A stretch of DNA of 64,000 nt from Phycisphaeraceae bacterium D3-23 (GTDB taxonomy: Bacteria; Planctomycetota; Phycisphaerae; Phycisphaerales; Phycisphaeraceae): the NCBI GenBank assembly GCA_039555135.1, contig CP114179.1, positions 1,364,001 through 1,428,000 on the forward strand, in the 5' to 3' direction. The notes below the pieces were generated by a model. That model had not been told where the DNA came from. It did not search any database and saw only the letters and a program-made list of their open reading frames with translations. The position numbers were made by a program, and so were the translations under genes. Positions 49,740 through 58,653 of this stretch are shown in pieces (the first letter of the stretch is position 1; each line of letters begins with the position of its first letter).

Positions 49740-50126
49740 ATGAACCAGCACAACGACTGGGACGACGAAGACAACGAGGACCCCGGCGGCTTCGACATCA
49801 ACGAACCCCCGACGCCGCCGATCGAGCAGTCCCAATACGCGCCCCACAGCCACCACGCCCCACGCCACCAGCGGCACAACTACAAGGCGGATGACCAGCT
49901 CGTCTCGTCCATCCTGATCATGCTGTTCTGCTGCCAGCCGCTGGGCATCGTCTCGACCGTGTTCTCCGCGCTCGCGATGTCCGCGAACAGTTCGGGCGAC
50001 TACGACACCGCCCACCGCCAAGCCAACACCGCGCGCAAGTGCAACGCCTGGGGGCTCGGGCTCGGGCTGGCGTACCTCGTGTTCGTCGTCATCATCATGG
50101 TGATCTCGATCGCCGCCGGCGGGTAA
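49740..50126 (+). CDS. CD225/dispanin family membrane protein 2
   Basis: 128 residues. An acidic, His-rich cytoplasmic N-terminus (DWDDEDNEDPGGFDINEPP) precedes the CD225 core: DQLVSSILIMLFCCQPLGIV, STVFSALAMSANSSGDYDTA, HRQANTARKCNAWGLGLGLA and YLVFVVIIMVISIAAGG. Tandem paralogue of 49417 and probably in the same operon. The longer N-terminal arm is the main difference. Confidence 0.87.
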   Translation: MNQHNDWDDEDNEDPGGFDINEPPTPPIEQSQYAPHSHHAPRHQRHNYKADDQLVSSILIMLFCCQPLGIVSTVFSALAMSANSSGDYDTAHRQANTARKCNAWGLGLGLAYLVFVVIIMVISIAAGG

Positions 50127-50145
50127 CCACCGCAGCCCATTGCGC

Positions 50146-50222
50146 CGGACAGCCGACGGCCTACGGACCGAACAGTGAACATCAACGTGAACGACCGGCG
50201 TCCGTAGGCCGCCGGCTGTCCG
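50146..50222. repeat. 23-bp-arm inverted repeat 'GGACAGCCGACGGCCTACGG'
   Basis: Arms 50146-50168 and 50200-50222 differ at one or two positions. It lies just after the second CD225 gene and could terminate it. Confidence 0.85.
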
Positions 50223-50263
50223 TGGTTTCGCTTGTCCGTGGTTCTTGAGTGAGGTGTGCCGAC

Positions 50264-51148
50264 TCAGTTTTGCGACGCATTCCCCTCGGCCGGGGGCGGC
50301 GGCGCGGGCGGTGCTTCGATCGGATCGACCGCGACGGCGGGGTCTTCGGGGCAGGCGATGTCGCCCATGATGAACTCGATCTCGCCCATGATCTCGGGCG
50401 GCTGGGGGGCGGGTTCGACGGGCTTGGGGTCGGGCGCAGCGGGCCCCGGCTGAACCGGCGCGATCAGGCCCATGATCTGCGGCACGGGTTCGACCGGCGC
50501 GGCGATACGGCCCATCAGGACCGGCGGCTCGACCGGCGGCGGCGCTTTGACGGTCTGTGCGAGGAAGCCGGCCGGCGGCTGGGGGATCGGCGCGGTGCCG
50601 ACGCCGGCCGCGCCGTACTGGGGCTGCTGGGTCGGCATCGGGCCGATCATCCCCATCACGCAGCCGGGCCCGCCCGCAGGCGCGCGTCCGCCGCCGAAGA
50701 CGACCGCGGCCGCGCCGGCGATCAGCGAGAACACCGAGAGGAACGGGACGAACACGTGGCCCGCCATGCGGTGGGACGCGCGGCGTTTTGTTGCGCGTGT
50801 GCCGGGGTGGTTTGAACGCTGCCGCTTGGTCGCCGGGCCGCTGAAGCGGCCTCGGCCGTGGGGAGCGCTGGGGGCAGGCGCGGCGGGCGGGGCGGGCTCG
50901 CAGGTGTCTTCGAGCGTGAGCAGTTTGCCCGTCGCGGCATCACGCCGGAAGCGGATGCACACGCCGGTCGGGTTGGCGCTCACGAACTGCTCCGCGTCGT
51001 CGCGGGTCATCTCGGAGAGGTTGTGGACGTGCTTCGCGCAGCTGTCGCAGAACTTCTTCTGCTCCCCGCCGGTCATGCCCGACCAGTCCTGATGGCACGG
51101 CTCGGCCACCCCGATCACATCCAACGAAATCCGCTTCTCTGACATCAT
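50264..51148 (-). CDS. Cys-motif membrane protein with Pro-rich tail and an in-frame repeat
   Basis: 294 residues. The N-terminal 70 residues carry EPCHQDWSGMTGGEQKKFCD followed by SCAKHVHNLSEMTRDDAEQF, a 'C-x3-W-x2-M ... R/K-x-C-x2-C-x-K-x-V-x-x-L-S-x-M' domain seen in bacteroidete and planctomycete proteins and probably binding metal. One membrane helix follows (FVPFLSVFSLIAGAAAVVFG), then a long Pro/Ala/Met-rich tail with repeated P-x-I-M-G motifs. Residues about 98-105 (GRGRFSGP) come from a 25-base repeat identical to those at 12239 and 12350. Start at 51148 after GGGAG. Confidence 0.8.
   Translation of the reverse strand: MMSEKRISLDVIGVAEPCHQDWSGMTGGEQKKFCDSCAKHVHNLSEMTRDDAEQFVSANPTGVCIRFRRDAATGKLLTLEDTCEPAPPAAPAPSAPHGRGRFSGPATKRQRSNHPGTRATKRRASHRMAGHVFVPFLSVFSLIAGAAAVVFGGGRAPAGGPGCVMGMIGPMPTQQPQYGAAGVGTAPIPQPPAGFLAQTVKAPPPVEPPVLMGRIAAPVEPVPQIMGLIAPVQPGPAAPDPKPVEPAPQPPEIMGEIEFIMGDIACPEDPAVAVDPIEAPPAPPPPAEGNASQN
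50833..50857. repeat. 25-mer CCGGGCCGCTGAAGCGGCCT inside a gene
   Basis: Base-for-base identical with 12350-12374 and the complement of 12239-12263. Read in frame in the gene at 50264. Confidence 0.95.
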
Positions 51149-51272
51149 CGCAATGGCTCCCGTAAAGCTGCCTTGTTGCGGGGTTAGATGCGCGGGGGGT
51201 CGGTGGGTTCCCGGAGAAATCAAAAAACGGGTCGAGGGGTCGAGTGATGCGTATACATGGTTCCCGGTCTTC

Positions 51273-51818
51273 TCACTTGGCCCCAGAGCCCCTGGGCCCC
51301 TGAGCCCCTCCCGCGTAGCGGGCCACAACCGCGTCCCACTTGCCCTGCGCTTTCAGGATGTGCTCGATCGCCTCGCGGGCGGCGCCGTGCCCGCCCCTGG
51401 CGTGGGTCACTAACATCGCCGCCTCCTTCACCTCGGCCACCGCGTCCGCCACGGCGATCGGGTAGCCCACCTTCGCGAACGCCGGCAGGTCGATAAGATC
51501 GTCGCCGACGTAGGCCGTGTGCTGCAGCGCGACGCCCGCCATTTCTTCGAGCGCGTGGACATCTGTGCCCTTGTCCTTGCTGCCCTGGATGAAGTGCGTG
51601 ATGCCCAGCTCGACCATCCGGTGATGCACGACCTCGCTTACCTTCCCCGTCAGCACCGCGACCTCGAGCCCGGCCGACTGCGCGAGCTTGACCCCCAGCC
51701 CGTCACGCACATGAAACTTCTTCGACGGCGTCCCATCGTCGGCGACGTACAGACCGCCGTCGGTGAGGACACCGTCGACATCAAAAATGATCAGCTTGAC
51801 TTCGTTGGCAACAGACAT
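51273..51818 (-). CDS. kdsC: KDO 8-phosphate phosphatase
   Basis: 181 residues, HAD superfamily subclass without a large cap. It removes phosphate from KDO 8-phosphate on the way to lipopolysaccharide core. Motif I: LIIFDVDGVLTDGGLYVADD; motif II: VLTGKVSEVVHHR; motif III/IV: SKDKGTDVHALEEMAG and YVGDDLIDLPAFAKVG. The last 15 residues are Gly/Ala-rich and extra. ATG 51818 follows the kdsD stop by 4 bases, with the binding site (GAAGGG) in the kdsD end, so the two are co-translated. Confidence 0.93.
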   Translation of the reverse strand: MSVANEVKLIIFDVDGVLTDGGLYVADDGTPSKKFHVRDGLGVKLAQSAGLEVAVLTGKVSEVVHHRMVELGITHFIQGSKDKGTDVHALEEMAGVALQHTAYVGDDLIDLPAFAKVGYPIAVADAVAEVKEAAMLVTHARGGHGAAREAIEHILKAQGKWDAVVARYAGGAQGPRGSGAK

Positions 51819-51822
51819 GGAT

Positions 51823-52875
51823 TCACCCTTCAATCACTTTCAGCGCCGCCAAATCCTGCACATCGATCAGCCCGACGGGTTTGCCGTCTGTAGCAACGAC
51901 GGGGATCTCGTCGAAGCGGTGCTCGCGCACGATGTGGACGGCATCGCGGACGAGCGCATCCTGCGGGAGTGTCGTCGGGTTCTTCGTCATGATCGCGTCG
52001 ATCGGGCTCTCCCAGACCTCCGGGCCGCGCTGGATCAGCGCGGTGCGCAGGTCGCCGTCGGTCACAAAGCCCACGAGCTTGCCCGCATCATCCACGACGA
52101 GCAGCGCGCCGGGCCGACGCAGCCCGCTGTCCTTCGCGGCCTGCTCGGCCTGGGCATACGCCACGCTCATCGCCGTACCCCGCGTAATCGTCCGCAGGTT
52201 CCCTTCGCTGATTCCGGGGGCGCTGCACTTGAACCGCATCGCCTGGGTCACGGGCATCATCTGCTTGCCCAGCCCGCCGCCGGGGTGGTATTTCTTGAAG
52301 TCGGTCGCGCTGAAGTTGCGCGCCCGCATCACGCTCAGCGCCAGCGCATCGCCCAGCGCCATTGTCGCGGTCGTGCTCGCGGTCGGCGCGAGGTTGTGCG
52401 GGCAGGCCTCGGTCACATCGCCGACGGTCAGCGTCACGTCGCACAGCCGGCCCAGCTCGCTGCCGGGCTTACCCACCAGCGCGATGGTTTTGATGTTGTC
52501 CTGCTTGAGCAGCATCGCGAGGGTCACGACTTCTTCCGTCCCGCCGCCGAAGCTCAGGAGCAGCACCGCGTCGCCGCGCCGGACCCTGCCCAGGTCGCCG
52601 TGCATCGCCTCGACGGGGTGGAGGAAGTGGCTGGGCGTGCCGGTGGACGCGAACGTCGCGCTGAGTTTTTGGCCGATGAGCCCGCTCTTGCCCAGACCCG
52701 AGATCACAAGCGAGCCCCCGAGCGTTTTGACCAGCTCGACCGCCTGGTCGAACTGGCCGTCCAGCCGGATATGCCCGATCGCGTCGCGCTCCGCGTCCAG
52801 CACGGTCTGCGCGAACGCAGCGTAACTCTCCCGGGTTTCGGGTCTTGGGTCGCGGGCTTCGGGTGGGGTGGACAT
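51823..52875 (-). CDS. kdsD: Arabinose 5-phosphate isomerase
   Basis: 350 residues: an SIS domain (about 30-190; VISGLGKSGLIGQKLSATFA, GTPSHFLHPVEAMHGDLGRV, and DAVLLLSFGGGTEEVVTLAM) followed by two CBS domains (LRTITRGTAMSVAYAQAEQA; ALLVVDDAGKLVGFVTDGDL; MTKNPTTLPQDALVRDAVHI). It converts ribulose 5-phosphate to arabinose 5-phosphate for KDO. First gene of the kdsD-kdsC operon; divergent from scpA across 43 bases, so the promoters must be short or overlapping. Confidence 0.95.
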   Translation of the reverse strand: MSTPPEARDPRPETRESYAAFAQTVLDAERDAIGHIRLDGQFDQAVELVKTLGGSLVISGLGKSGLIGQKLSATFASTGTPSHFLHPVEAMHGDLGRVRRGDAVLLLSFGGGTEEVVTLAMLLKQDNIKTIALVGKPGSELGRLCDVTLTVGDVTEACPHNLAPTASTTATMALGDALALSVMRARNFSATDFKKYHPGGGLGKQMMPVTQAMRFKCSAPGISEGNLRTITRGTAMSVAYAQAEQAAKDSGLRRPGALLVVDDAGKLVGFVTDGDLRTALIQRGPEVWESPIDAIMTKNPTTLPQDALVRDAVHIVREHRFDEIPVVATDGKPVGLIDVQDLAALKVIEG

Positions 52876-52918
52876 CGGTAGCCGCTATGATAACTGGCCC
52901 CGAGCCCATAGGCCCACC

Positions 52919-54142
52919 ATGCAAGAACCCGCCACCGTCCATCCCGAAAGCCCGAGCCCCCAGACCCCAGGCCCGGCACCCCAATCCGGCGACTACCGCA
53001 TCCGCCTCGACGCCTACGCCGGGCCGATGGACCTGCTGCTCTACCTCGTCAAGCGCCACGAGATCGACCTGCACGACATCCCCATGGCCAAGCTCACCGA
53101 GCAGTACCTGGGCCACCTCGAAGTCATCAAGCAGATCGACGTCGAGTCGGCCGGCGAGTTCCTCGTCATGGCCGCGACGCTCGTCGAAGTTAAGTCGCGC
53201 ATGATCATCCCCGCCGGGCAACGGCCCGACGAAGACGACCCGACCAAGGACATCGACGACGAGCCCGAATCCGACCCGCGCTTCGAGCTTGTCCAACAAC
53301 TCCTCGCCTACAAGGCCTACAAGGACGCGGCCTACGCCCTCGAAGCCCGCGCAGAGCAGTGGGAAGACCGCTTCCCCGTCAAAGCCAAAGCGGGACAAAA
53401 ACCCATCGCGCATGAGGCACCCGAAGAAAAGATGCTCGACCTCGAAGATGTCAATGTCTTCGACCTCTGCGAGGCCTTCGGCCACATCCTCGAATCCGTC
53501 GGCCACGTGGGCGACCACGAAGTCACCTACGACGATACACCCATCTCCCTGCACGCCGAGGACATCCACGACCGTCTCAAACGCGACGCCCCGCCAGACG
53601 GCCTGTCGCTCGCGGAGATTTTCGAGGGACGCAAAGGCAAGTCCGAGATGATCGGGCTGTTCCTCGCGACCCTGGAGCTGGTCCGGCAACACCTCGTGAC
53701 GGTGGTGGTCGATGACCCGATGGCCGGTGGCACAGGCATCCTGCCTGTGAAGACCCCTGCACCTGACAGGCAGGATGCCTGTCCCACCTTGAAGAAACCC
53801 GGGGCGCACATCCGTCTGGTGCTTGTTTCCGAGCAGGACCGCCAACGCGACCAGCACGACACCGACGCCGCGACCGACTGGACCGACGCCGAGACCGGCA
53901 AGATGCAGTACGACTGGCCCGATGCCGAGAGCCGATTGCGTTTCGAGCGCCGCGAACGCCTGCGCTCCACCCTGCAAGCCAAAGCGGACGCGGAAGCCAA
54001 GGGTGAGGCCTTCGACCTCAAGCAATACAAAGCCGCGCAGGCCAACAACGACGCATCGTTCGACGAGCTGGACGAAGAAGAACTCGCGATCGAGGAAGAC
54101 GACGCCGACTACCTCGAACACGGGGACGGGGACGATTCGTAG
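52919..54142 (+). CDS. scpA: Segregation and condensation protein A with an in-frame repeat insertion
   Basis: 407 residues against about 250-280 for most ScpA. The kleisin partner of SMC in chromosome condensation. N-terminal domain: YRIRLDAYAGPMDLLLYLVK, RHEIDLHDIPMAKLTEQYLG, ESAGEFLVMAATLVEVKSRM. Middle: KGKSEMIGLFLATLELVRQH. Residues 270-290 (GGTGILPVKT... RQDACPT) are encoded by a 63-base palindromic repeat that splits VTVVVDDPMA from GAHIRLVLV. The C-terminus is a long charged extension. The frame is open to 52868; ATG 52919 is chosen by family. scpB is not adjacent. Confidence 0.88.
   Translation: MQEPATVHPESPSPQTPGPAPQSGDYRIRLDAYAGPMDLLLYLVKRHEIDLHDIPMAKLTEQYLGHLEVIKQIDVESAGEFLVMAATLVEVKSRMIIPAGQRPDEDDPTKDIDDEPESDPRFELVQQLLAYKAYKDAAYALEARAEQWEDRFPVKAKAGQKPIAHEAPEEKMLDLEDVNVFDLCEAFGHILESVGHVGDHEVTYDDTPISLHAEDIHDRLKRDAPPDGLSLAEIFEGRKGKSEMIGLFLATLELVRQHLVTVVVDDPMAGGTGILPVKTPAPDRQDACPTLKKPGAHIRLVLVSEQDRQRDQHDTDAATDWTDAETGKMQYDWPDAESRLRFERRERLRSTLQAKADAEAKGEAFDLKQYKAAQANNDASFDELDEEELAIEEDDADYLEHGDGDDS
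53726..53788. repeat. 63-base palindromic element translated inside scpA
   Basis: Arms 53726-53750 (GGTGGCACAGGCATCCTGCC...) and 53764-53788 are reverse complements with few mismatches. Exactly 21 codons. The encoded TGILPV and RQDACPT peptides are familiar from many planctomycete and verrucomicrobial hypothetical proteins. Confidence 0.92.
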
Positions 54143-54242
54143 GATCCACAGCCCGTCCGGTTTCAGGCATCACCATCGACACCAACCGCGTTGCGATACA
54201 GCGCCGGGGCTCCACCCGCCACGCATCCAAACGAGAGAAACC

Positions 54243-56375
54243 ATGACCGCCACCGACACGACCACGCCCACCGACCTCGCCGACAACCCGCTGCTCGTCA
54301 AGACCGGCTACCCCGCGCTGGACCGCATCGAACCCGGGCACATCGTGCCCGGCGTCGAGCATCGCCTCGCCGTACTCACACAGCAGCTCGAAGCGATCGA
54401 GCAATCGCTCGAAGGCGGCGCGACGCCCACGTGGGACAGCGTGCTCCAGCCGCTCGAAGACATCGGGCAATCGTTCTCCTACTTCTGGTCGCCCGTCGGC
54501 CACCTGCTGGGCGTCAAGAACACCGACGAACTCCGCGAACAACACGAAAAAGTCCAGCCCAAGGTCGTACAGTTCGCGCTCCGCATGGGCCAGAGCAAGC
54601 CGATCTACGACGCGCTCGTCGCGCTGCGGGACGGCGACGCCTGGGCCGGGCTGTCCCGCGCCCAGCAGCGCGTCATCGAGCAGAAGATCCGCAGCGCGGA
54701 ACACGCCGGCGTCGCGCTCGAAGGCGACGCGAAGAAACGCTTCCTCGAAATCTCTGAAAAACTCTCGCAGCTCTCGACCGACTTCTCCAACCATGTCCTC
54801 GACGCGACCAAGGCCTACGAACTCATCATCACTGACCCGGACGACGCCGCCGGCTGGCCGACGACCCTGAAGACCGGCACCGCGCAGTCCTACAACCAAA
54901 AGCACAAGCCGGAGGAAGGCAAGGAGGCAACGCCCGACACCGGCCCGTGGCGCGTCACGCTCGACTACCCCAGCTTCGTCCCGTTCATGCAGCACAGCCG
55001 AAACCGCGCCCACCGCGAGACGGTCTACAAGGCCTACGTCACCCGTGCCTCCTCCGGCAAGCTCGACAACACCGACATCATCGAAGAAACCCTCAAACTC
55101 CGGCTCGAACGCGCCAAGCTGCTGGGCTACGAACACCACGCGGCGATGTCGCTGAGCACGAAGATGGCCAAGACCGTCGACGCTGTCACGAAAATCTCTG
55201 ACGACGTCCGCGCCGCCGCAAGCAAGACGGCCGGCAGCGACCTCGACGCCCTGCGCGAGCTGGCCAAGGCCTCGGGCCAAGCGGAAGCCCTCGCGCACTG
55301 GGACATCAACTTCTGGGCCGAGCGCCTCCGCGAGCAGAAGTTCGACTATACCGACGAGCAGCTACGCCCCTACTTCCCGATGCCGCGCGTGCTCGACGGG
55401 CTCTTCGGCGTGTGTACCAAGCTGTTCGGCACGACCTTCGAGCGCGACGACGCCGCGGCCCCGCGTTGGAACGACGACGTCCAGTACTACCACGTCAAGA
55501 ACGAGTCGGGCGACACCATCGCCGGGTTCTACCTCGACCCCTACTCGCGCCCCGAGAACAAGCGCGGCGGCGCGTGGATGGATATCGCACGCAACCGGCG
55601 GGTCATCGACGGCCAGGTCGTCAACCCCATCATCTACAACATCTGCAACGGCACCCCGCCCGTGGGCGACCCGGACAACGGCGGCACGCCCTCGCTCATG
55701 AGCTTCGCCGAGGTCGAGACCCTGTTCCACGAGTTTGGTCACGCGCTGCAGGGCATGCTCACGACTGTCGATTGTGCCGACGTCGCCGGCGTCGAGGGCG
55801 TCGAGTGGGACGCCGTCGAGATCTGCAGCCAGTTCATGGAAAACTGGTGCTACCACAAGCCCACGCTCGTCGGCATGACCGCGCACGTCGAGACCGGCGA
55901 GCCGCTGCCCGACGCGCTGTTCGAGAAGATCACCGCCGCGCGGACCTTCCGCATGGGCTCGCGCTACATGCGGCAGCTCGAGTTCGGCGTGACCGACATG
56001 ACCCTGCACAGCACGCACGACCCCCACGCCGGCAAGACCGCAAAGCAAGTCCACTTCGAGATCGCGACCGACTACTCCCCCCTGCCGCCCTCGAAAGACA
56101 ACCGCTTCCTCAACGCGTTTGGCCACATCTTCGGCGGCGGGTACTCGGCCGGGTACTACAGCTACCTCTGGTCGGACGTGCTGTGCGCCGACTGCTTCAG
56201 CGCATTCGAAGAGGCCGGGCTCGACAACGAAGAGCAGGTCGCCAAAACCGGCCGGCGCTTCCGCGATACGTTCCTGGCGTTAGGCGGCGGCGAAGACCCG
56301 GCCGTGGTATTCGAGCAGTTCCGCGGCCGGGGCCCAACGACCGACGCGTTCCTACGCATCAACGGGCTGGGGTAA
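54243..56375 (+). CDS. M3 family oligopeptidase (oligopeptidase A-like)
   Basis: 710 residues, cytoplasmic zinc peptidase degrading short peptides. Zinc site: EVETLFHEFGHALQGMLTTV (H-E-F-G-H) with the third ligand Glu in VEWDAVEICSQFMENW. Other family stretches: FYLDPYSRPENKRGGAWMDI and FGHIFGGGYSAGYYSYLWSD near the C-terminus. N-terminal LDRIEPGHIVPGVEHRLAVL matches the oligopeptidase A/PrlC branch rather than PepF. ATG at 54243 after GAGAG; upstream frame overlaps scpA and is not coding. Confidence 0.95.
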   Translation: MTATDTTTPTDLADNPLLVKTGYPALDRIEPGHIVPGVEHRLAVLTQQLEAIEQSLEGGATPTWDSVLQPLEDIGQSFSYFWSPVGHLLGVKNTDELREQHEKVQPKVVQFALRMGQSKPIYDALVALRDGDAWAGLSRAQQRVIEQKIRSAEHAGVALEGDAKKRFLEISEKLSQLSTDFSNHVLDATKAYELIITDPDDAAGWPTTLKTGTAQSYNQKHKPEEGKEATPDTGPWRVTLDYPSFVPFMQHSRNRAHRETVYKAYVTRASSGKLDNTDIIEETLKLRLERAKLLGYEHHAAMSLSTKMAKTVDAVTKISDDVRAAASKTAGSDLDALRELAKASGQAEALAHWDINFWAERLREQKFDYTDEQLRPYFPMPRVLDGLFGVCTKLFGTTFERDDAAAPRWNDDVQYYHVKNESGDTIAGFYLDPYSRPENKRGGAWMDIARNRRVIDGQVVNPIIYNICNGTPPVGDPDNGGTPSLMSFAEVETLFHEFGHALQGMLTTVDCADVAGVEGVEWDAVEICSQFMENWCYHKPTLVGMTAHVETGEPLPDALFEKITAARTFRMGSRYMRQLEFGVTDMTLHSTHDPHAGKTAKQVHFEIATDYSPLPPSKDNRFLNAFGHIFGGGYSAGYYSYLWSDVLCADCFSAFEEAGLDNEEQVAKTGRRFRDTFLALGGGEDPAVVFEQFRGRGPTTDAFLRINGLG

Positions 56376-56503
56376 GGCGTACGACAACATGGGGCAGGCT
56401 TTACTATCTGCCGGCAGGCGGAGCCGGGGCTGCTATACGTCAATCCTAAACCGCTTGGCCTACGGCCGACGTGCGACACAAGCCTCTGCCTTCCCGATGC
56501 ACC

Positions 56504-58456
56504 TTACTCCACGCGCGTCGCGCCGGGCTGTCCCATGAGCTCATGCAGGTGGACGAGGTATTCCGCATACACCCCGCGCGGCGTGGTCTGCTGCTTGACA
56601 CAGATCGCCGCGGCCTTCCCGACGACCTCGCCCATCGCGCCGCAAGTCCGCATCACCCGCACCGGCCCCAGGCCCTCTTTACTCACGCTGATGTCCCGCC
56701 CAGCCATGAAGAGGTTCCCGATGTTCCGGCTGTAGAGGGTACGGTACGGTGCCCAGTACGGCCCCTGGTACGTGAAGCCCTCGCCGGTCGTCGCCTGCGA
56801 GATAAACTCCTCGCCCTCGAGGTCGTCGTCGAACTGCGGGTGCGCGACGTGCAGGTCGATGTGCCAGGAGCACGGGAACGCCTTGTCTTCGTAGTCCCGG
56901 CCATCGAGGAAGTCTTCGGCCCCCAGCACCACATCGCCCATCAACCGCCGCGACTCGCGCTTGCCCGCGATAAATGCGGCCCAGCCCAGACGGTGATTGG
57001 GGTATTGGCCATCGACATTCTTGAGCGTGTCCCACGCGCCGTACATCGCGCGGAAGTTCAGGTCGCGGATGCGTTCGATGTCTTCGATCGGGTTCTTGTC
57101 AAAGCCGCTCTCCCAGAACCACCCGCCGAGGTTGGAGAGCGGGTCGCCGCCGCCCCACTGCCCGCGGTAGTTGGCCCGGCCGGGGAACGGTTTGTCGCTC
57201 AGGTCGATCGCCCAAGGGCATCGCGGGAACGGCTGCTCCGTGTCGCCCGCCTCGAAGGCCGCGCTCAGCGCATCCTTATCCTTACATTCGCATTGCAGGA
57301 CTTCTTGTTCGTCGTCGGCGTCGAGCACGCTCCACAGGTTACTGTTGCCCATATTCCCCGTCGGCGCAAACTCATAGTCCGCACCGGCCAGGTGGCCGAT
57401 CACCGCGTCGCCCGTGCAGTCGGAAAAGAACTCGCCCGCGACACGGGTCCATCGGCCAGTCCGCGTGCTCTGGATGATGACGGCGCGGATGGTGTCGCCT
57501 TCGGTCTCGACACGCACGGCCCGCTGCTGGTTGAGCAGGGTGATGCGGGGCTCGTCACGGACGATCGCGAGCTTGCGGTCGTCGTCGTAGAAGTGTGCCA
57601 ACTGGCCGTTGCGCGTGCCCTGGTGCCCGGCAGGCGAGGTCGGCAATATCTCCTGGACGATGTCGCCGACGTGCTCGAACGGCGCGACCTGGACCCGGCC
57701 CTCGGGCCAAACCCGCACCTCCGAGCTGCCGTTGCCGCCAAGCACCGCGCGGTCTTGCACGAGCGCGACACGCAGCCCCTGCCGCGCGGCCGACAGCGCC
57801 GCGCACGTCCCGGCGATCCCACCGCCGACGACGACCAGGTCAAACGACCCGCCGTCGTCCGGTTCTTCGGGGAGCCCAAGCAGCGCCCGGCGAAACCGCA
57901 TCAGCGCATCAAGCTCATTCGTCGGCTCAAACGCCGTGTCCTTGCAGAACAGCACCGCCTCGCAACGGCCTTCGAACCCCGTGAGGTCGTGCAGCGCGAC
58001 GGCCGTTTCGCCATCGACCGCGACCGTCCCGCCGTCCTGCCAGTGCCAGTCCGCGCCCTCGATGCCGAAAGTCGTTTCGAGCGGCTCGCCATCAACAAGC
58101 AGTTGGAACCTGCCCGGCGCGCCCGGCGCTTCCCACGGCGCGACCCAGTCGCGCGTCCGCACCCAGACGCGATACGTCCCGGCCGAGGGGAACGCGACTG
58201 ACGTCCTCGCATCATCCACCGGCACACCCAAACCGTGTGCGAGCAGGTACGGCGAGCCCATCTGGTCCATCGACTGCTGGTCCAAGTCCCACCCGCCGTG
58301 GTCGTCGAACCCCTCGGCTTCGAGGAACACAAACTCCGAGTCCGGCTGCCCGTAGGCGCTTTGCCGATCGGGCAACCCAAGCAAGGCCAGCAGCCCCACA
58401 CCACCCGCGTGTCCGATGAACTGACGGCGGCTAAGACTCCGGGTCAAAGCATTCAT
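56504..58456 (-). CDS. Tat-exported FAD-dependent oxidoreductase
   Basis: 650 residues. Twin-arginine leader: SLSRRQFIGHAGGVGLLALL. A carbohydrate-binding-like beta domain (about 45-185; VFLEAEGFDDHGGWDLDQQS, YRVWVRTRDWVAPWEAPG) precedes an FAD domain of the FAD_oxidored type: FDLVVVGGGIAGTCAALSAA, VALVQDRAVLGGNGSSEVRV, and a C-terminal IGNLFMAGRDISVSKEGLGP. Planctomycetes carry many such enzymes and some appear in polysaccharide gene sets; the substrate here is unknown. Folded before export. ATG 58456 follows AGGA. Confidence 0.88.
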   Translation of the reverse strand: MNALTRSLSRRQFIGHAGGVGLLALLGLPDRQSAYGQPDSEFVFLEAEGFDDHGGWDLDQQSMDQMGSPYLLAHGLGVPVDDARTSVAFPSAGTYRVWVRTRDWVAPWEAPGAPGRFQLLVDGEPLETTFGIEGADWHWQDGGTVAVDGETAVALHDLTGFEGRCEAVLFCKDTAFEPTNELDALMRFRRALLGLPEEPDDGGSFDLVVVGGGIAGTCAALSAARQGLRVALVQDRAVLGGNGSSEVRVWPEGRVQVAPFEHVGDIVQEILPTSPAGHQGTRNGQLAHFYDDDRKLAIVRDEPRITLLNQQRAVRVETEGDTIRAVIIQSTRTGRWTRVAGEFFSDCTGDAVIGHLAGADYEFAPTGNMGNSNLWSVLDADDEQEVLQCECKDKDALSAAFEAGDTEQPFPRCPWAIDLSDKPFPGRANYRGQWGGGDPLSNLGGWFWESGFDKNPIEDIERIRDLNFRAMYGAWDTLKNVDGQYPNHRLGWAAFIAGKRESRRLMGDVVLGAEDFLDGRDYEDKAFPCSWHIDLHVAHPQFDDDLEGEEFISQATTGEGFTYQGPYWAPYRTLYSRNIGNLFMAGRDISVSKEGLGPVRVMRTCGAMGEVVGKAAAICVKQQTTPRGVYAEYLVHLHELMGQPGATRVE

Positions 58457-58601
58457 GTGGCATCCTCGCATTTGATCAGGGCAACAAGATCGTTTGGGTC
58501 ATCATAAGGCATCCGACGCAGTGGACGGATCGCCTTGACTACAGTTACGTATCCATCGTGCAGCTGCGTACAAGGGATGAGGGCAAACGAAAACCAATCA
58601 A

Positions 58602-58631
58602 AAAGGCCGGCCACGCGTGTGGCCGGCCTTT
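58602..58631 (-). terminator. Terminator of the TlpA gene
   Basis: AAAGGCCGGCCACGCGTGTG then GCCGGCCTTT: a 12-13-bp perfect stem followed on the minus strand by TTGATTGG, 23 bases after the stop at 58654. Confidence 0.85.
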
Positions 58632-58653
58632 GCTTCTTATCTACCCGATCAGC

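Noticed and set aside
52469-54121. 550-codon minus-strand frame across scpA and kdsD
   Set aside because: Opposite to scpA; only the repeat-encoded TGILPV/RQDACAT peptide looks familiar, and that comes from the palindrome reading open on both strands.
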